Notes under the pieces: model-generated | Told to the model about the DNA's origin: nothing | Seen by the model: only the letters and a program-made list of their open reading frames with translations | The model's database searches: none | Translations under genes and position numbers: made by a program | Assembly (NCBI GenBank): GCA_024234875.1 | Contig: JACKNM010000005.1 | Location: 1 to 64,000, forward strand | Origin: Ectothiorhodospiraceae bacterium | GTDB taxonomy: Bacteria > Pseudomonadota > Gammaproteobacteria > HK1 | Direction of reading: 5' to 3' | Length of the DNA stretch: 64,000 bases | In this document: positions 23,934-32,780 of the stretch, one piece after another | Layout: every line of letters starts with the position of its first letter | Position numbering within the stretch: position 1 is the stretch's first letter

Positions 23934-25379
23934 TCAGGCCGCGCGGCGCAGCGCCCGGCCGGGGCGCTCGCCGCTGGGGGCGCCGTCGGCCCACACGCTG
24001 CGGCCGTTGACGAAGACCTCCTGGATCCCGGCCGCGGGCTGCTTCGGATCACGGAACTCGGCGCGGTCGGCGATGGCGTCGGGGTCGAACAGGACGAGAT
24101 CGGCGAATGCACCCTCGCGGAGCACCCCGCGGTCGGCCAGACCGAATACCGCCGCGGTACGCCCGGACATGCGGTGCACCGCTTCCTCCAGTCCCATCAG
24201 GCCGACCTCACGGACGTAGTGACCGAGCACGCGCGGGAAGGTTCCCCACAGACGCGGGTGCGGGAACGCATCGTGGGGCAGCCCGTCGGAACCGACCATC
24301 GCGCCGTCGAAGGCGAGGATGCGGCGCAGATCCGCCTCGTCCATCTGGTGGTAGATCGCGCCCGCCGGCTGCAGCCGTGCGCAGGCCTCCTCGAGGCTAC
24401 AACCCCACTCGGCACGGATCTCCTCGAGATCGCGCCCGGCGCAGTCGGGTCGACCTTCCGACCAGGTCACCATGACCCGCTCGGCGCGCTTCGCCCAGTC
24501 GGCGATCAGCACCGTCGAGCTCGCGGTGTAGGGATAGACGTCGAGGTCGACGCGCTGGGTGCGCCGCGCCTCGGCGATCATCGCCAGCGTCTGGACGCTC
24601 TTGCCCCAGCTCGGGCGTCCGCTGCACTTGTGGTGCGAGATCACCACCGGAACGCCGGCGCGCCTGCCGACCTCCAGCGTCTCCTCGATGGAGGCGACGA
24701 TCTCGGTGCCCTCGTTGCGCATGTGGGTGGTGTAGATGCCGCCGTGGGCGTGCACCCGCTCGGCCAGCCGGATCACCTCGGAGGTCGGGGAGGCGATCGC
24801 CGGCGGGTAGGCGAGCCCGGTGCTGAGGCCGATGCAGCCGGCCGCGAGGGCGTCGTCCAGGCGCTCCACCATCACCGCGATCTCGGCCGCGGTGGCCGGA
24901 CGGTCGAGACTGTCCATGGCGCCGACCCGCAACGTCGAGTGACCCGCCAGCAGCGCGACGTTCACCGCCGGCGGCTCGTCGCGCACCCGCGCCATGTAGT
25001 CGCCCACCGTCGGGAATCGCCAGTGCTCGGCGGACCCCAGGAGGTTGAGCGGCGGAACCGGCTCGCGGCCCGCCAGCGGCGCGAGGCTGACCCCGCAGTT
25101 GCCGGCGATCACGCTGGTCACGCCCTGGCTCACCTTCGGCGTCATGTCGGGGGTCGCGAGCACCGCGCGGTCGTCGTGGGTGTGGGCGTCGATGAAGCCG
25201 GGGGCGAGAACCAGCCCGCGGGCGTCGACGGTGCGCGTCGCGTCGCCGGGCGCGACCTCGCCCACCGCCACCACCCGGTCGCCGCGCACCGCGACGTCCG
25301 CGGTCCGGCGGGGGCCGCCGGTACCGTCGATGACGGTGGCGCCGCGGAAGACGATGTCGAAGCCGCTGGGCGTGGTCAC
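23934..25379 (-). CDS. D-aminoacylase / N-acyl-D-amino-acid deacylase family amidohydrolase
   Basis: A 481-residue metal-dependent amidohydrolase. Family marks: N-terminal beta domain with ATVIDGTG, the metal motif FIDAHTHDD, VTSVIAGNCGVSLAP, the HMRNEG and ISHHKCSG metal-ligand strands, GSDGLPH and the C-terminal GRTAAVFGL...ADLVLFDP. These fit the D-aminoacylase branch, which removes acyl groups from N-acyl-D-amino acids, although hydantoinase-like relatives share much of the pattern. Start at GTG 25379, with AGGAGA eight bases upstream. No signal peptide is seen. Divergent from the AhpD-like gene. Confidence 0.87.
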   Translation of the reverse strand: MTTPSGFDIVFRGATVIDGTGGPRRTADVAVRGDRVVAVGEVAPGDATRTVDARGLVLAPGFIDAHTHDDRAVLATPDMTPKVSQGVTSVIAGNCGVSLAPLAGREPVPPLNLLGSAEHWRFPTVGDYMARVRDEPPAVNVALLAGHSTLRVGAMDSLDRPATAAEIAVMVERLDDALAAGCIGLSTGLAYPPAIASPTSEVIRLAERVHAHGGIYTTHMRNEGTEIVASIEETLEVGRRAGVPVVISHHKCSGRPSWGKSVQTLAMIAEARRTQRVDLDVYPYTASSTVLIADWAKRAERVMVTWSEGRPDCAGRDLEEIRAEWGCSLEEACARLQPAGAIYHQMDEADLRRILAFDGAMVGSDGLPHDAFPHPRLWGTFPRVLGHYVREVGLMGLEEAVHRMSGRTAAVFGLADRGVLREGAFADLVLFDPDAIADRAEFRDPKQPAAGIQEVFVNGRSVWADGAPSGERPGRALRRAA

Positions 25380-25517
25380 GGATGTCTCCTCTCGTTCGGT
25401 GATGCGCCGAGCACGGGGGCGCGTCCGGCGGGCGCGGACGCGAACGTTGCCCGACCCGGCCGACGCCCGCAAGATCGCGCGGGTCGGGCGTTCGCGCCAG
25501 CTTCGGAGTCAGTCGCC

Positions 25518-26105
25518 ATGTCGAGCCCCTCGCCGAGTCGCTTTCCGGTCCCCGAGATCGCGGATCTGCCCGAGGACATCCGCGGCCGCATCGTCGCGGT
25601 GCAGGAGAAGGCGGGCTTCGTGCCGAACGTCTTCCTCGCCTTCGCCCACCGCCCGGCGGAGTTCCGCGCCTTCTTCGCCTACCACGACGCGCTGATGGAG
25701 AAGGAGGGCGGGCTCACCAAGGCGGAGCGCGAGATGATCGTCGTCGCCACCAGCGCCGCCAACCGCTGCCTCTACTGCGTGGTGGCGCACGGCGCGGTGC
25801 TGCGGGTCTACGCCAAGGACCCCCTGGTCGCCGACCGCATCGCGATCAACCACCGCAAGGCCCCGCTCGACGCCCGCCAGCGCGCCATGCTCGACTTCGC
25901 GCTCAAGGTCGCCACCGACTCGGCGTCGATCGAGGAGGCCGACTTCGAGGCGCTCGACGCTGCGGGCTTCAGCCGCGAGGACGCGTGGGACATCGGTGCG
26001 ATCGCGGCGCTGTTCGCGTTGTCGAACCGGATGGCGGACGTGGTGGGCCTGCAGCCGAACCCGGAGTTCTATCTGCTCGGCCGGGTGCCACGCGAGCGGC
26101 GTTGA
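25518..26105 (+). CDS. AhpD-like / peroxidase-related carboxymuconolactone decarboxylase family protein
   Basis: A 195-residue all-helical protein of the peroxidase-related subgroup. The redox motif is NRCLYCVVAHGAV, a CxxC followed by His four residues after the second Cys, as in AhpD-type alkylhydroperoxidases. The N terminus PEIADLPEDIRGR and the end LFALSNRMADVVGLQPNPEFYLLGR are typical of the annotated peroxidase-related enzymes. It probably reduces hydroperoxides with a thiol partner. Long in-frame extension upstream to 23763 is the antisense of the amidohydrolase gene and is not coding. Confidence 0.87.
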   Translation: MSSPSPSRFPVPEIADLPEDIRGRIVAVQEKAGFVPNVFLAFAHRPAEFRAFFAYHDALMEKEGGLTKAEREMIVVATSAANRCLYCVVAHGAVLRVYAKDPLVADRIAINHRKAPLDARQRAMLDFALKVATDSASIEEADFEALDAAGFSREDAWDIGAIAALFALSNRMADVVGLQPNPEFYLLGRVPRERR

Positions 26106-26134
26106 GGCGGCACCGCCGAGTCCTTCGCGGGCCC

Positions 26135-27406
26135 TCAGCCGGCGGCGACCTGCGAGCGGACCGGCGGCGAGAGCAGCGGCAGGACCGCCTCGATCACCGC
26201 CTCGGCGGTCTGGTAGCGGTCGTCGGGCTCCTTGGCGAGGAGGCGGTCGAGCACCGGCTGGTAGATCGCCAGCGCCGGCGGCAGCTCCGGCACCGGGGCG
26301 GTGAGGTGCTGGTAGATCACGGCCGAGATCGAGCGGCCGGTGAACGGGCGCCGGCCGGTCAGCATCTCGTGGAAGATGACCCCGGCGCCGTAGAGATCGG
26401 AGCGGGCGTCGGCCTCGACGCCGCGGCCCTGCTCGGGGCACATGTAGTGCGGGGTGCCGATGATGCCGCCGGTGGCGGTGAGATCGGAGGAGACGTCGAG
26501 CCGCTTCGAGACCCCGAAGTCGGCGATGGCGAGGCTGCCGTCGCTGCGGAACATCACGTTGGCGGGCTTGAGATCCCGGTGCACGATTCCCGCGGCGTGC
26601 ACCGCGGCCAGCCCGCGTGCGATGTTCACCAGGCAGACCGCCGCGTCCTCGGCGCTCATCCCGAGCTCGATCTGCTGCTTGAGGTCGCCGCGCGAGAAGA
26701 ACTCCATCGCGATGAAGCCGTAGCGGTTGGTGAAGCCGTGGTCGTGGATGCGGACCACGTGTGGCGACTCGATCCCGGCGAGGATCTGGGCCTCGAGGAC
26801 GAAGCGACGGATCGCCTCCTCGTTGCGGGCGAGGGTGCCGTCGAGCAGCTTGAGCACCACCGTCAGGCGGTCGTCCATGCGCTCCGCCAGGTAGACCCGC
26901 GACATCGCGCCCTGACCGATCAGACGCACGAAGCGGTAGCTCGAGGTCGGCGCGGAGCCGTCGGGGCGCACCAGCTGGCGGCGCAGGATCTCGGCGTCGT
27001 CGACCGCCCCGCCGTCGTCGAGCGCGCGCTGGCGGGCAGCGGCGGCCGCGCTCACCGCCGCGCACAGCGCCTGCGCGGTCAGCCCGTTCTTCGGCAGCAC
27101 CGCGTGCGCGCCGGCGGCGAGCGCGGCGGCGCCGAGCTCGGGATCGTGTCGTGGCGCGAGCACCACCACCGAAGGGCCGTCGACGAGATCGTGGAGGTCC
27201 CGGATCCAGGTGAGGTTGCCGGGTCGGGGCTCGAGCGCCAGCTCGGCCACCACGACGTCGTAGGTCGCCCACTCGAAGCGCCCCCCCGGCCAGCCGCGCT
27301 GACTCACGTCGTGCTCGGAGACCTCGATCGTGGGCAGGCCGGCCGCGAGCGCGTGGCGCAGCGCGCGCAGCAGCCGGGCAGAGTCGTCGAGAATCAGCGC
27401 ACGCAT
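26135..27406 (-). CDS. Ser/Thr protein kinase with N-terminal degenerate receiver domain
   Basis: A 423-residue signalling protein. Residues 1-125 form a response-regulator-like receiver: the acidic pair Asp8-Asp9 (LILDDS) and Lys106 (VLPKNG) are kept, but the phospho-acceptor Asp is replaced by Glu55 in VVVAEL, which may mimic a constantly phosphorylated state. Residues about 158-415 are a Hanks-type kinase with glycine loop IGQGAMSRVY, ATP-binding Lys186, HRDLKPAN (276-283) and ADFGVSK (295-301), all intact. No membrane helix is present, so it is cytoplasmic, unlike PknB types. Possible targets cannot be deduced. Convergent with the AhpD-like gene. Confidence 0.87.
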   Translation of the reverse strand: MRALILDDSARLLRALRHALAAGLPTIEVSEHDVSQRGWPGGRFEWATYDVVVAELALEPRPGNLTWIRDLHDLVDGPSVVVLAPRHDPELGAAALAAGAHAVLPKNGLTAQALCAAVSAAAAARQRALDDGGAVDDAEILRRQLVRPDGSAPTSSYRFVRLIGQGAMSRVYLAERMDDRLTVVLKLLDGTLARNEEAIRRFVLEAQILAGIESPHVVRIHDHGFTNRYGFIAMEFFSRGDLKQQIELGMSAEDAAVCLVNIARGLAAVHAAGIVHRDLKPANVMFRSDGSLAIADFGVSKRLDVSSDLTATGGIIGTPHYMCPEQGRGVEADARSDLYGAGVIFHEMLTGRRPFTGRSISAVIYQHLTAPVPELPPALAIYQPVLDRLLAKEPDDRYQTAEAVIEAVLPLLSPPVRSQVAAG

Positions 27407-27571
27407 CGAGTCGTTCCGGGTCGCTACCGATGGCTCCGGAGGGAGTATCGGCCAGGGTGTGGCCATCCTGAGGCGCAAGGCCGGGGTCGCGCCCCGTTGG
27501 TGGCGATTCCGCTATCATCCCGGCCCCGTCGCGGCGCAGCCGACCGGATCCCACGAGTCACCGGAGTGCCG

Positions 27572-28453
27572 ATGAGCGTCAATCGCAGCTTCCTGTTCGC
27601 CCCCGGCAACCACGCGCGCCGGGTCGAGAAAGCCCTCGGGCTGGACGCCGATGCGGTGATCCTCGACCTCGAGGACGCGGTCGCGGTGGCCGAGAAGCCG
27701 GCCACCCGGGGGCTGGTGGCCGCGGCGCTGTCGCGGCCACGGCGCGGGGCTGCCTATGTCCGCGTCAACGCCATCGACACCCCGTTCTGCTACGGGGACA
27801 TGCTCGCGGTGGTGGTGCCGGGGCTCGACGGCGTCGTCCTCCCCAAGGTCGAGTCCGCGGCCGCGCTGGTCACCGCCGACTGGTTGCTGGCCCAGCTCGA
27901 GCGCGAGCGCGGCCTGGCGCCGGGGGCGGTGGACCTGATGCCGATTGTCGAGACCGGCAAGGGTCTCGACGCGGTGGAGGCGATCGCGCGGGCCGGCACG
28001 CGGGTGCGCAGGCTCGCCTTCGGCGCCGGCGACTTCACCCTCGACATGGGGATGCGGTGGACGCACGGCGAGAGCGAGCTCGACTACGCTCGCGCCCGCA
28101 TCGCCACCACCAGCCGCGCCGCCGGGCTCGAGCCGCCGGTGGACACCGTGTTCGTCCACCTCGGTGAGCTCGACGCGCTGCGAGCCTCCACCGAGCGCGC
28201 GCGCGACCTCGGCTACCAGGGCAAGCTCTGCATCCACCCCGAGCAGGTGGGCCCGGTCAACGCGGTGTTCAGCCCGACCCCCGAGCAGGTCGCCCGGGCC
28301 AGGCGCTACGTGGCGGCGTTCGAGGCGGCGGAGGCGGCCGGGTCGGCGTCGATCCAGGTCGACGGCTTCTTCATCGACTATCCGATCGTCGAGCAGGCCC
28401 GGCGATTGCTCGCGGCCGCCGACGCGATCGCGACCAGGGAGAGCGCACGGTGA
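27572..28453 (+). CDS. HpcH/HpaI aldolase / citrate lyase beta-type CoA lyase
   Basis: A 293-residue TIM-barrel lyase of the CitE-like group. It opens NRSFLFAPGNHARRVEKAL with DADAVILDLEDAV, and has the two metal ligands in PIVETGKGL (Glu) and GAGDFTLDMG (Asp), as in malyl-CoA, citramalyl-CoA and CitE-like lyases. The end KLCIHPEQVGPVNAVFSP is a family signature. It probably cleaves a 3-hydroxyacyl-CoA or similar ester, releasing acetyl- or propionyl-CoA. GTGA overlap couples it to the acyl-CoA dehydrogenase, a pairing that suggests one small acyl-CoA degradation step set. A TATCAT hexamer near 27513 could be its -10 box. Confidence 0.88.
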   Translation: MSVNRSFLFAPGNHARRVEKALGLDADAVILDLEDAVAVAEKPATRGLVAAALSRPRRGAAYVRVNAIDTPFCYGDMLAVVVPGLDGVVLPKVESAAALVTADWLLAQLERERGLAPGAVDLMPIVETGKGLDAVEAIARAGTRVRRLAFGAGDFTLDMGMRWTHGESELDYARARIATTSRAAGLEPPVDTVFVHLGELDALRASTERARDLGYQGKLCIHPEQVGPVNAVFSPTPEQVARARRYVAAFEAAEAAGSASIQVDGFFIDYPIVEQARRLLAAADAIATRESAR

Positions 28454-29598
28454 ACTTCGATCTCACCCCGGAGCAGGTCCAGCTTCGCGACGCGGTGCGC
28501 GGCTTCGCCGAGCGCCATCTCGCCGACGGTGCGCTCGCCCGGGCCCACGCCGAGGGCTTTCCGCACGACGTCGCGCGCCTGCTCGCGGGCCAGGGGCTGC
28601 TCGGCATCACCATCCCCGAGGACCGTGGCGGTCACGGCGGCTCACTGATGGACGCGGTGCTCGCAATCGAGACCATCGCCGCGGTCTGCCCGCGCAGCGC
28701 GGACGTGGTTCAGGCGGGCAACTTCGGCGCCATCCGGGTGCTGGCGGAGTACGGTACCGAGGACCAGCGCCGGCGCTACCTGGAGCCGATCCTGCGCGGA
28801 GACGCGGTGATCGCGGTCGGGATGAGCGAGCCGGAGGCAGGATCGGCGGTCACCGATCTCACCACCACCGCCACGCCCGATGGCGACGGCTATCGCATCA
28901 ACGGCTCCAAGGTGTTCACCACCCACGGCCCGTACGCCGACGTGCTGCTGGTCTACGTCCGCTTCGGGCCGGGTGTGGGCGGCATCGGGTCGGTGCTCGT
29001 CGAGCGTGGTCGCGAGGGGTTCACCGTCGGGCGACCGGCGCGATTCCTCTCCGGCGACGAGTGGGCCCAGCTCTACTTCGAGGACGTTCGCGTCGGTCCC
29101 GAGGACGTGCTCCTCGGCCCCGGCGGCTTCAAGCGCCAGATCGCGGGCTTCAACGTCGAGCGCATCGGTAACAGCGCGCGCTCGCTGGCGCTCGGTCGGC
29201 TCGCCTACGAGATCGCGCGCGAGCACGCGCTGACCCGGCAGCAGTTCGGGCGGGCGCTGTGCGAGTTCCAGGGGATCCAGTGGAAGTTCGCCGACATGCG
29301 GCTGAAGCTCGAGGCGGCGCAGCTCCTCCTCTACCGCGCCGCGGTCAACGCCGACGCCGGGTTCCCGAGCGCCGAGGAGACCTCGCTCGCCAAGCTCGCC
29401 TGCAATCAGGCGGGTTTCGACGTCGCCAGCGAGGCGATGCAGGTGCTCGGGGGCCTCGGCTATTCCGAGGAGAGTCTCGTCGAGTACTGCTTCCGCCGCA
29501 CCCGCGGTTGGATGATCGCCGGCGGATCCCTCGAGATGATGCGCAACCGTATCGCCGAGTCGGTCTTCGAGCGGCGGTTCTCGCAGCGCCCGGGCTGA
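28450..29598 (+). CDS. Acyl-CoA dehydrogenase
   Basis: A 382-residue FAD enzyme of the acyl-CoA dehydrogenase family. It starts at GTG 28450 inside the stop of the CoA lyase (MNFDLTPEQVQLRDAVRGF is the usual N terminus). FAD/substrate marks: IAVGMSEPEAGSAVTDL, KVFTTHG, and the C-domain QQFGRALCEFQGIQWKFADM plus LGGLGYSEESLVEYCFRR and MMRNRIAE at the end. Only about a third identical by eye to the dehydrogenase at 9639, so the two are not recent duplicates. Substrate likely a short or branched acyl-CoA connected with the lyase; this is inference. Confidence 0.9.
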   Translation: MNFDLTPEQVQLRDAVRGFAERHLADGALARAHAEGFPHDVARLLAGQGLLGITIPEDRGGHGGSLMDAVLAIETIAAVCPRSADVVQAGNFGAIRVLAEYGTEDQRRRYLEPILRGDAVIAVGMSEPEAGSAVTDLTTTATPDGDGYRINGSKVFTTHGPYADVLLVYVRFGPGVGGIGSVLVERGREGFTVGRPARFLSGDEWAQLYFEDVRVGPEDVLLGPGGFKRQIAGFNVERIGNSARSLALGRLAYEIAREHALTRQQFGRALCEFQGIQWKFADMRLKLEAAQLLLYRAAVNADAGFPSAEETSLAKLACNQAGFDVASEAMQVLGGLGYSEESLVEYCFRRTRGWMIAGGSLEMMRNRIAESVFERRFSQRPG

Positions 29599-29681
29599 TC
29601 GGCGACTCCAGGGCGGGCGTCACCGGCCGGCGCGGGTCGATCTGCTACAGTCCCGGGGTACCACCGCCACGGGAGAGACGA

Positions 29682-30083
29682 TTGCACGGCAAGCAAGGCA
29701 GCGCGATCGACGACGACCATTGCGCCGACGGCACCGTCGGCAGCCGCATCCGCCTGGCGCGCGAGGCCGCCGGCATCACCGCCCGCGATCTCGCGCGGCA
29801 GCTCGGGGTCAGACTGCGCACCCTCCAGGACTGGGAGGCCGGCCGCGCGGAGCCCCGAGCCAACCGCATCACCACCCTCGCAGGACTGCTCAACGTGCCG
29901 CTCGCGTGGCTGCTCGCCGGTCGCGACACGGACATCGAGGACCTCCTGGGACCACCGACGCTCGCCCAGCTCCGCGCCCAGGTGCGCGCCTTGCAGGGGT
30001 TGCTCGAGGACGCCGCGCACGCCGCACGCGGCATCGAGCGGCGGCTCGCGGAGCGCGAGCGGGTCGACGAGGAGAGCGCCTGA
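29682..30083 (+). CDS. XRE-family helix-turn-helix regulator
   Basis: A 133-residue DNA-binding protein with a Cro/C1-type HTH at about residues 20-78: GSRIRLAREAAGITARDLARQLGV followed by the recognition helix RTLQDWEAGRAEPRANR and LAGLLNVPLAWLLAG. The C-terminal 45 residues are Arg/Leu/Ala-rich and probably form a coiled coil for dimerisation. The start is TTG 29682, with GGGAGAGA six bases upstream; no ATG or GTG precedes the domain in frame at a sensible distance. TACAGT at 29646-29651 is a possible -10 box. Target genes unknown; the nearest are the acyl-CoA dehydrogenase unit and the convergent thiamine-precursor importer. Confidence 0.78.
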   Translation: MHGKQGSAIDDDHCADGTVGSRIRLAREAAGITARDLARQLGVRLRTLQDWEAGRAEPRANRITTLAGLLNVPLAWLLAGRDTDIEDLLGPPTLAQLRAQVRALQGLLEDAAHAARGIERRLAERERVDEESA

Positions 30084-30111
30084 GCCACCGCCCGGCTCCG
30101 CGCCGGCTCGC

Positions 30112-31068
30112 TCAGTCGACCACCACCGCGTAGCTGTCCACCGGCGGCGGGTTCCGCACCAGCCCCTGCGCCTCGAGGAAGGCGGCGAAGCGCGCGTAGC
30201 GACCGCGGTCGAGCGCGACCGGACGCAGCGCGAAACGCGGCAGGGTGTCGCGCCAGGCGCGGCGGTTCAGCTCGTCGTCGAGGCTCGGACGATGGCGGAC
30301 GAACAGCTTCCAGGCGTCGTCGGGGTGGTTGACCATGTACTGCACCCCGCGCTCGACCGCGCGCAGGAAGCGCGCGATGCGCGGGTCCCGGGCACGGTCC
30401 CGATGGGCGACCAGGATCAGCTCGTCGTAGGTCGGCACGCCTTCCTCCTCGACGTAGAACGCCCGACCCTGGTAGCCCTCGATGGCGAGCTGGTTGAGCT
30501 CGAAGTTGCGAAACGCTCCGATCACGGCGTCGACGGCGCCCGAGAGCAGCGAGGGGCTGAGCGAGAAGTTGACGTTGACGAGCTCGACGTCGGCGAGGCG
30601 CAGGCCGTGGCGCTCGAGCATCGCCGCGAGCATCGCGTCCTCGAAGCCGCCGACCGAGAACCCGACCTTGCGCCCCTTGAGATCCGCGACCGTGCGCACC
30701 GGGCCGTCGGCCAAGGTGAGCAGCGTGCTGAGGGGGGTCGCGACCAGGGTGCCGACGCGCGCGATCGGGAGGCCCTCGGCGGTCTGGATGTGGAGCTGGG
30801 GCTGGTAGGAGACGGCCAGATCGGCCTTGCCGGCGGCGACCAGTCGCGGTGGATCGTTGGGGTTGGCAGGCTCGGTCATCTCGACCTCGAGGCCCGCCTC
30901 GGTGAAGTAGCCACGCTCCGCCGCGACCACCAGCGGCCCGTGGTCGGGGTTGAGGAACCAGTCGAGCATCACCGACACCTTGTCGGCGGCAGCTGCCGGG
31001 GCCGACAGCGTCGTGGCCGTCAGCAACGTGGCGAGCAGGGCGCGGGGCGAGAAGGCCTTTCGGGTCAT
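30112..31068 (-). CDS. thiY: ABC transporter substrate-binding protein for a thiamine pyrimidine precursor
   Basis: A 318-residue periplasmic binding protein of the NMT1/THI5-like type. Signal peptide at 1-27 (basic start, hydrophobic stretch, ALAAAA-like end at AAAADK). The mature start VSVMLDWFLNPDHGPLVVAAERGYF is the ThiY/NMT1 signature, followed by VGFSVGGFEDAM and NFSLSPSLLSGAVDAVIGAFRNFE. ThiY binds formylaminopyrimidine, a thiamine breakdown product that is salvaged. The thiamine link is well supported because the operon begins with a TPP riboswitch; the exact ligand is inferred. It is the third gene after the ATPase and permease. Confidence 0.85.
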   Translation of the reverse strand: MTRKAFSPRALLATLLTATTLSAPAAAADKVSVMLDWFLNPDHGPLVVAAERGYFTEAGLEVEMTEPANPNDPPRLVAAGKADLAVSYQPQLHIQTAEGLPIARVGTLVATPLSTLLTLADGPVRTVADLKGRKVGFSVGGFEDAMLAAMLERHGLRLADVELVNVNFSLSPSLLSGAVDAVIGAFRNFELNQLAIEGYQGRAFYVEEEGVPTYDELILVAHRDRARDPRIARFLRAVERGVQYMVNHPDDAWKLFVRHRPSLDDELNRRAWRDTLPRFALRPVALDRGRYARFAAFLEAQGLVRNPPPVDSYAVVVD

Positions 31069-31072
31069 CGCG

Positions 31073-31870
31073 TCAATCCTCCATCGAGTCGAAGCTGTCG
31101 GCTTGCCAGGGCACCAGCCGGCGCAGCGCGGCGTCGACGCCGAACCACAACGCCACGCCGAATGCGGCGAGGGTCGCGAGCGCGGCGAACATGAGATCGA
31201 TCTGCATCCGCCCGTTGGCGTGCAGCATCAGGTAACCGAGGCCGGCGCTCGAGCCCACCCATTCCCCGACCACCGCCCCGATCGGCGCCACCGACGCCGC
31301 CACCCGCACCCCGGAGGCGAACGCCGGCAGCGCGGCCGGAAGCTGGATGTGCCGGAGCACCGCGATGCGGTCGCGGTGGCGGGGGCCGCCGTCGCCACGC
31401 GCGGTCATGGTGCGGGCGAGATCGAGCCAGCCGGGCTCGGTGCGGCGCAGCCCGTCGAGCAGGGCCACGGTGACCGGGAAGTAGATGATGAGCGTCGCCA
31501 TGCCCACCTTCGAGGCCATGCCGTAGCCGAGCCACAGCACCAGCACCGGGGCGAGCGCGAACACCGGCACCGCCTGGCTCGCGACCAGCACCGGCAGCAG
31601 CCAGCGCCGGGCCGGACGGAAGTAGCCGACGAGCAGGGCGGAGACGACCCCGAGCACCAGCCCACAGCCGAGTCCGAGCACGATCTCGGCCACCGTCACC
31701 CCGAGGTGGCGGACGATCTCCCCCGCGTGCTGCCACCACGCCGAGGCCACCCGGAGCGGGGAGGGCAGGATGAACGCGGGCGCGCCGCTCACCCACACCG
31801 CGACCTGCCACGTCGCTACCAGGGCGAGCGCGGCCGCGAGCACGCGGGTCGCGATCCGTCTAACACGCAT
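31073..31870 (-). CDS. thiX: ABC transporter permease for thiamine pyrimidine precursor
   Basis: A 265-residue inner-membrane permease with about six helices. The cytoplasmic coupling loop LPAALPAFASGVRVAASVAPIGAVVGEW is the EAA-type motif of the BPD_transp_1 family (SsuC/ThiX/TauC group). Its start overlaps the ATPase gene by 11 bases and its stop is four bases from the start of the binding-protein gene, so all three are one operon. The C terminus RLVPWQADSFDSMED is hydrophilic. Confidence 0.87.
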   Translation of the reverse strand: MRVRRIATRVLAAALALVATWQVAVWVSGAPAFILPSPLRVASAWWQHAGEIVRHLGVTVAEIVLGLGCGLVLGVVSALLVGYFRPARRWLLPVLVASQAVPVFALAPVLVLWLGYGMASKVGMATLIIYFPVTVALLDGLRRTEPGWLDLARTMTARGDGGPRHRDRIAVLRHIQLPAALPAFASGVRVAASVAPIGAVVGEWVGSSAGLGYLMLHANGRMQIDLMFAALATLAAFGVALWFGVDAALRRLVPWQADSFDSMED

Positions 31871-32675
31871 CGCGCACCACCCCGAGTCGCGCCATGAGCT
31901 CGCGATGCAGTGGCCGGATCTGGTCGTCGGTGGGGTCGCGTGGTGGCGGCCCGGGAGGGATCAGCGCCTCGTCGAGGCGCGCTGGCCGTCCGCTGAGGAC
32001 GTGCACCCGGTCACCGATGCGCAGCGCCTCGGCCGGGTCGTGGGTCACCAGCAACACCGTCCGGGTGGCCAGCAGCTCCGCGGCGAGACCCTGGAGCCGG
32101 TAGCGCGTGAGCGCGTCCAGGGCCGAGAACGGCTCGTCCATCAGCACCACCGGACGGTCCTCGTACAGCGTGCGCGCGAGCGCGGCGCGCTGGCGCATGC
32201 CGCCGGACAGCGCGTCGGGGCGCATGCCCGACGCGTCGGTGAGGCCGACTTGCTCGAGCAGCGCCAGGGCCCGCGCGCGGTCGGCGGGAACACCGCGCAG
32301 TCGCGCCCCGAGGGTCACGTTGCCGAGGACGTCGAGCCACGGCAGCAGCAGGTCGCGCTGGTCCATCCAGGCGAATCGCCCGGCGAGAGGGCGCCCGTCG
32401 TCGCACCGGAGCTGGTCGTCGGGATCCGCCGGCAGCAGGCCGGCCAGGCGCTTGAGAAGGCTGCTCTTGCCGACGCCGCTCGGGCCGAGGAGGCAGGTCG
32501 TCGCCCCGGGCTCGAGCCGGACGTCGAGCGCGTCGAACAGCACCGTGCCCGCATATGCCAGGCGCGCGGCATGGAGGCGGATGCCGATGGCCTCGCCAGC
32601 GAATGCGGGGTGGCGGTCGGTGAGGTGCGCCGGTCGACCGGGGGTCGACGGCTGCGATGCCCCGCAGAGGGACAT
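31860..32675 (-). CDS. thiZ: ABC transporter ATP-binding protein for thiamine pyrimidine precursor
   Basis: A 271-residue ABC ATPase of the SsuB/ThiZ type. Walker A GPSGVGKSS, Q-loop near FAWMDQRDLLLPW, signature LSGGMRQRAALAR, Walker B VVLMDEPFSALDA and switch His in LLVTHDPAEAL are all intact. It energises the permease encoded next. The first 20-30 residues are unusual (SLCGASQPSTPGRPAHL) and may not be ordered. AAGGAG sits eight bases before the ATG and lies at the 3' edge of the TPP riboswitch, so translation of the whole operon is likely governed by thiamine pyrophosphate. Confidence 0.9.
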   Translation of the reverse strand: MSLCGASQPSTPGRPAHLTDRHPAFAGEAIGIRLHAARLAYAGTVLFDALDVRLEPGATTCLLGPSGVGKSSLLKRLAGLLPADPDDQLRCDDGRPLAGRFAWMDQRDLLLPWLDVLGNVTLGARLRGVPADRARALALLEQVGLTDASGMRPDALSGGMRQRAALARTLYEDRPVVLMDEPFSALDALTRYRLQGLAAELLATRTVLLVTHDPAEALRIGDRVHVLSGRPARLDEALIPPGPPPRDPTDDQIRPLHRELMARLGVVRDAC

Positions 32676-32683
32676 GGTCAGAC

Positions 32684-32774
32684 TCCTTCCCTACGCCGGC
32701 ATTACCCGGTTCAGGTTCGCGGGGTCGTCTCCTCGCGGGAGACCTCTCAGCCGCTCGCGCGGCTCCCCCAGGGG
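32684..32774 (-). promoter_or_regulatory. TPP riboswitch (THI element)
   Basis: On the minus strand the conserved core is plain: GGGGGAGCC, a short variable hairpin, GGCTGAGAGG, GACCC, GAACCTGA, CCGGGTAATGCC and GCGTAGGGA, in the right order and spacing for the two-arm TPP aptamer. The 3' strand of helix P1 runs into AAGGAG, the ribosome site of the ATPase gene, so bound TPP should shut off translation of the importer. Confidence 0.95.
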
Positions 32775-32780
32775 CGGGCA

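Noticed and set aside
23763..25517. Long plus-strand reading frame leading into the AhpD-like gene
   Set aside because: It is the antisense of the amidohydrolase and SEL1 genes, whose motifs are intact; the AhpD-like protein begins at the family start, 25518.
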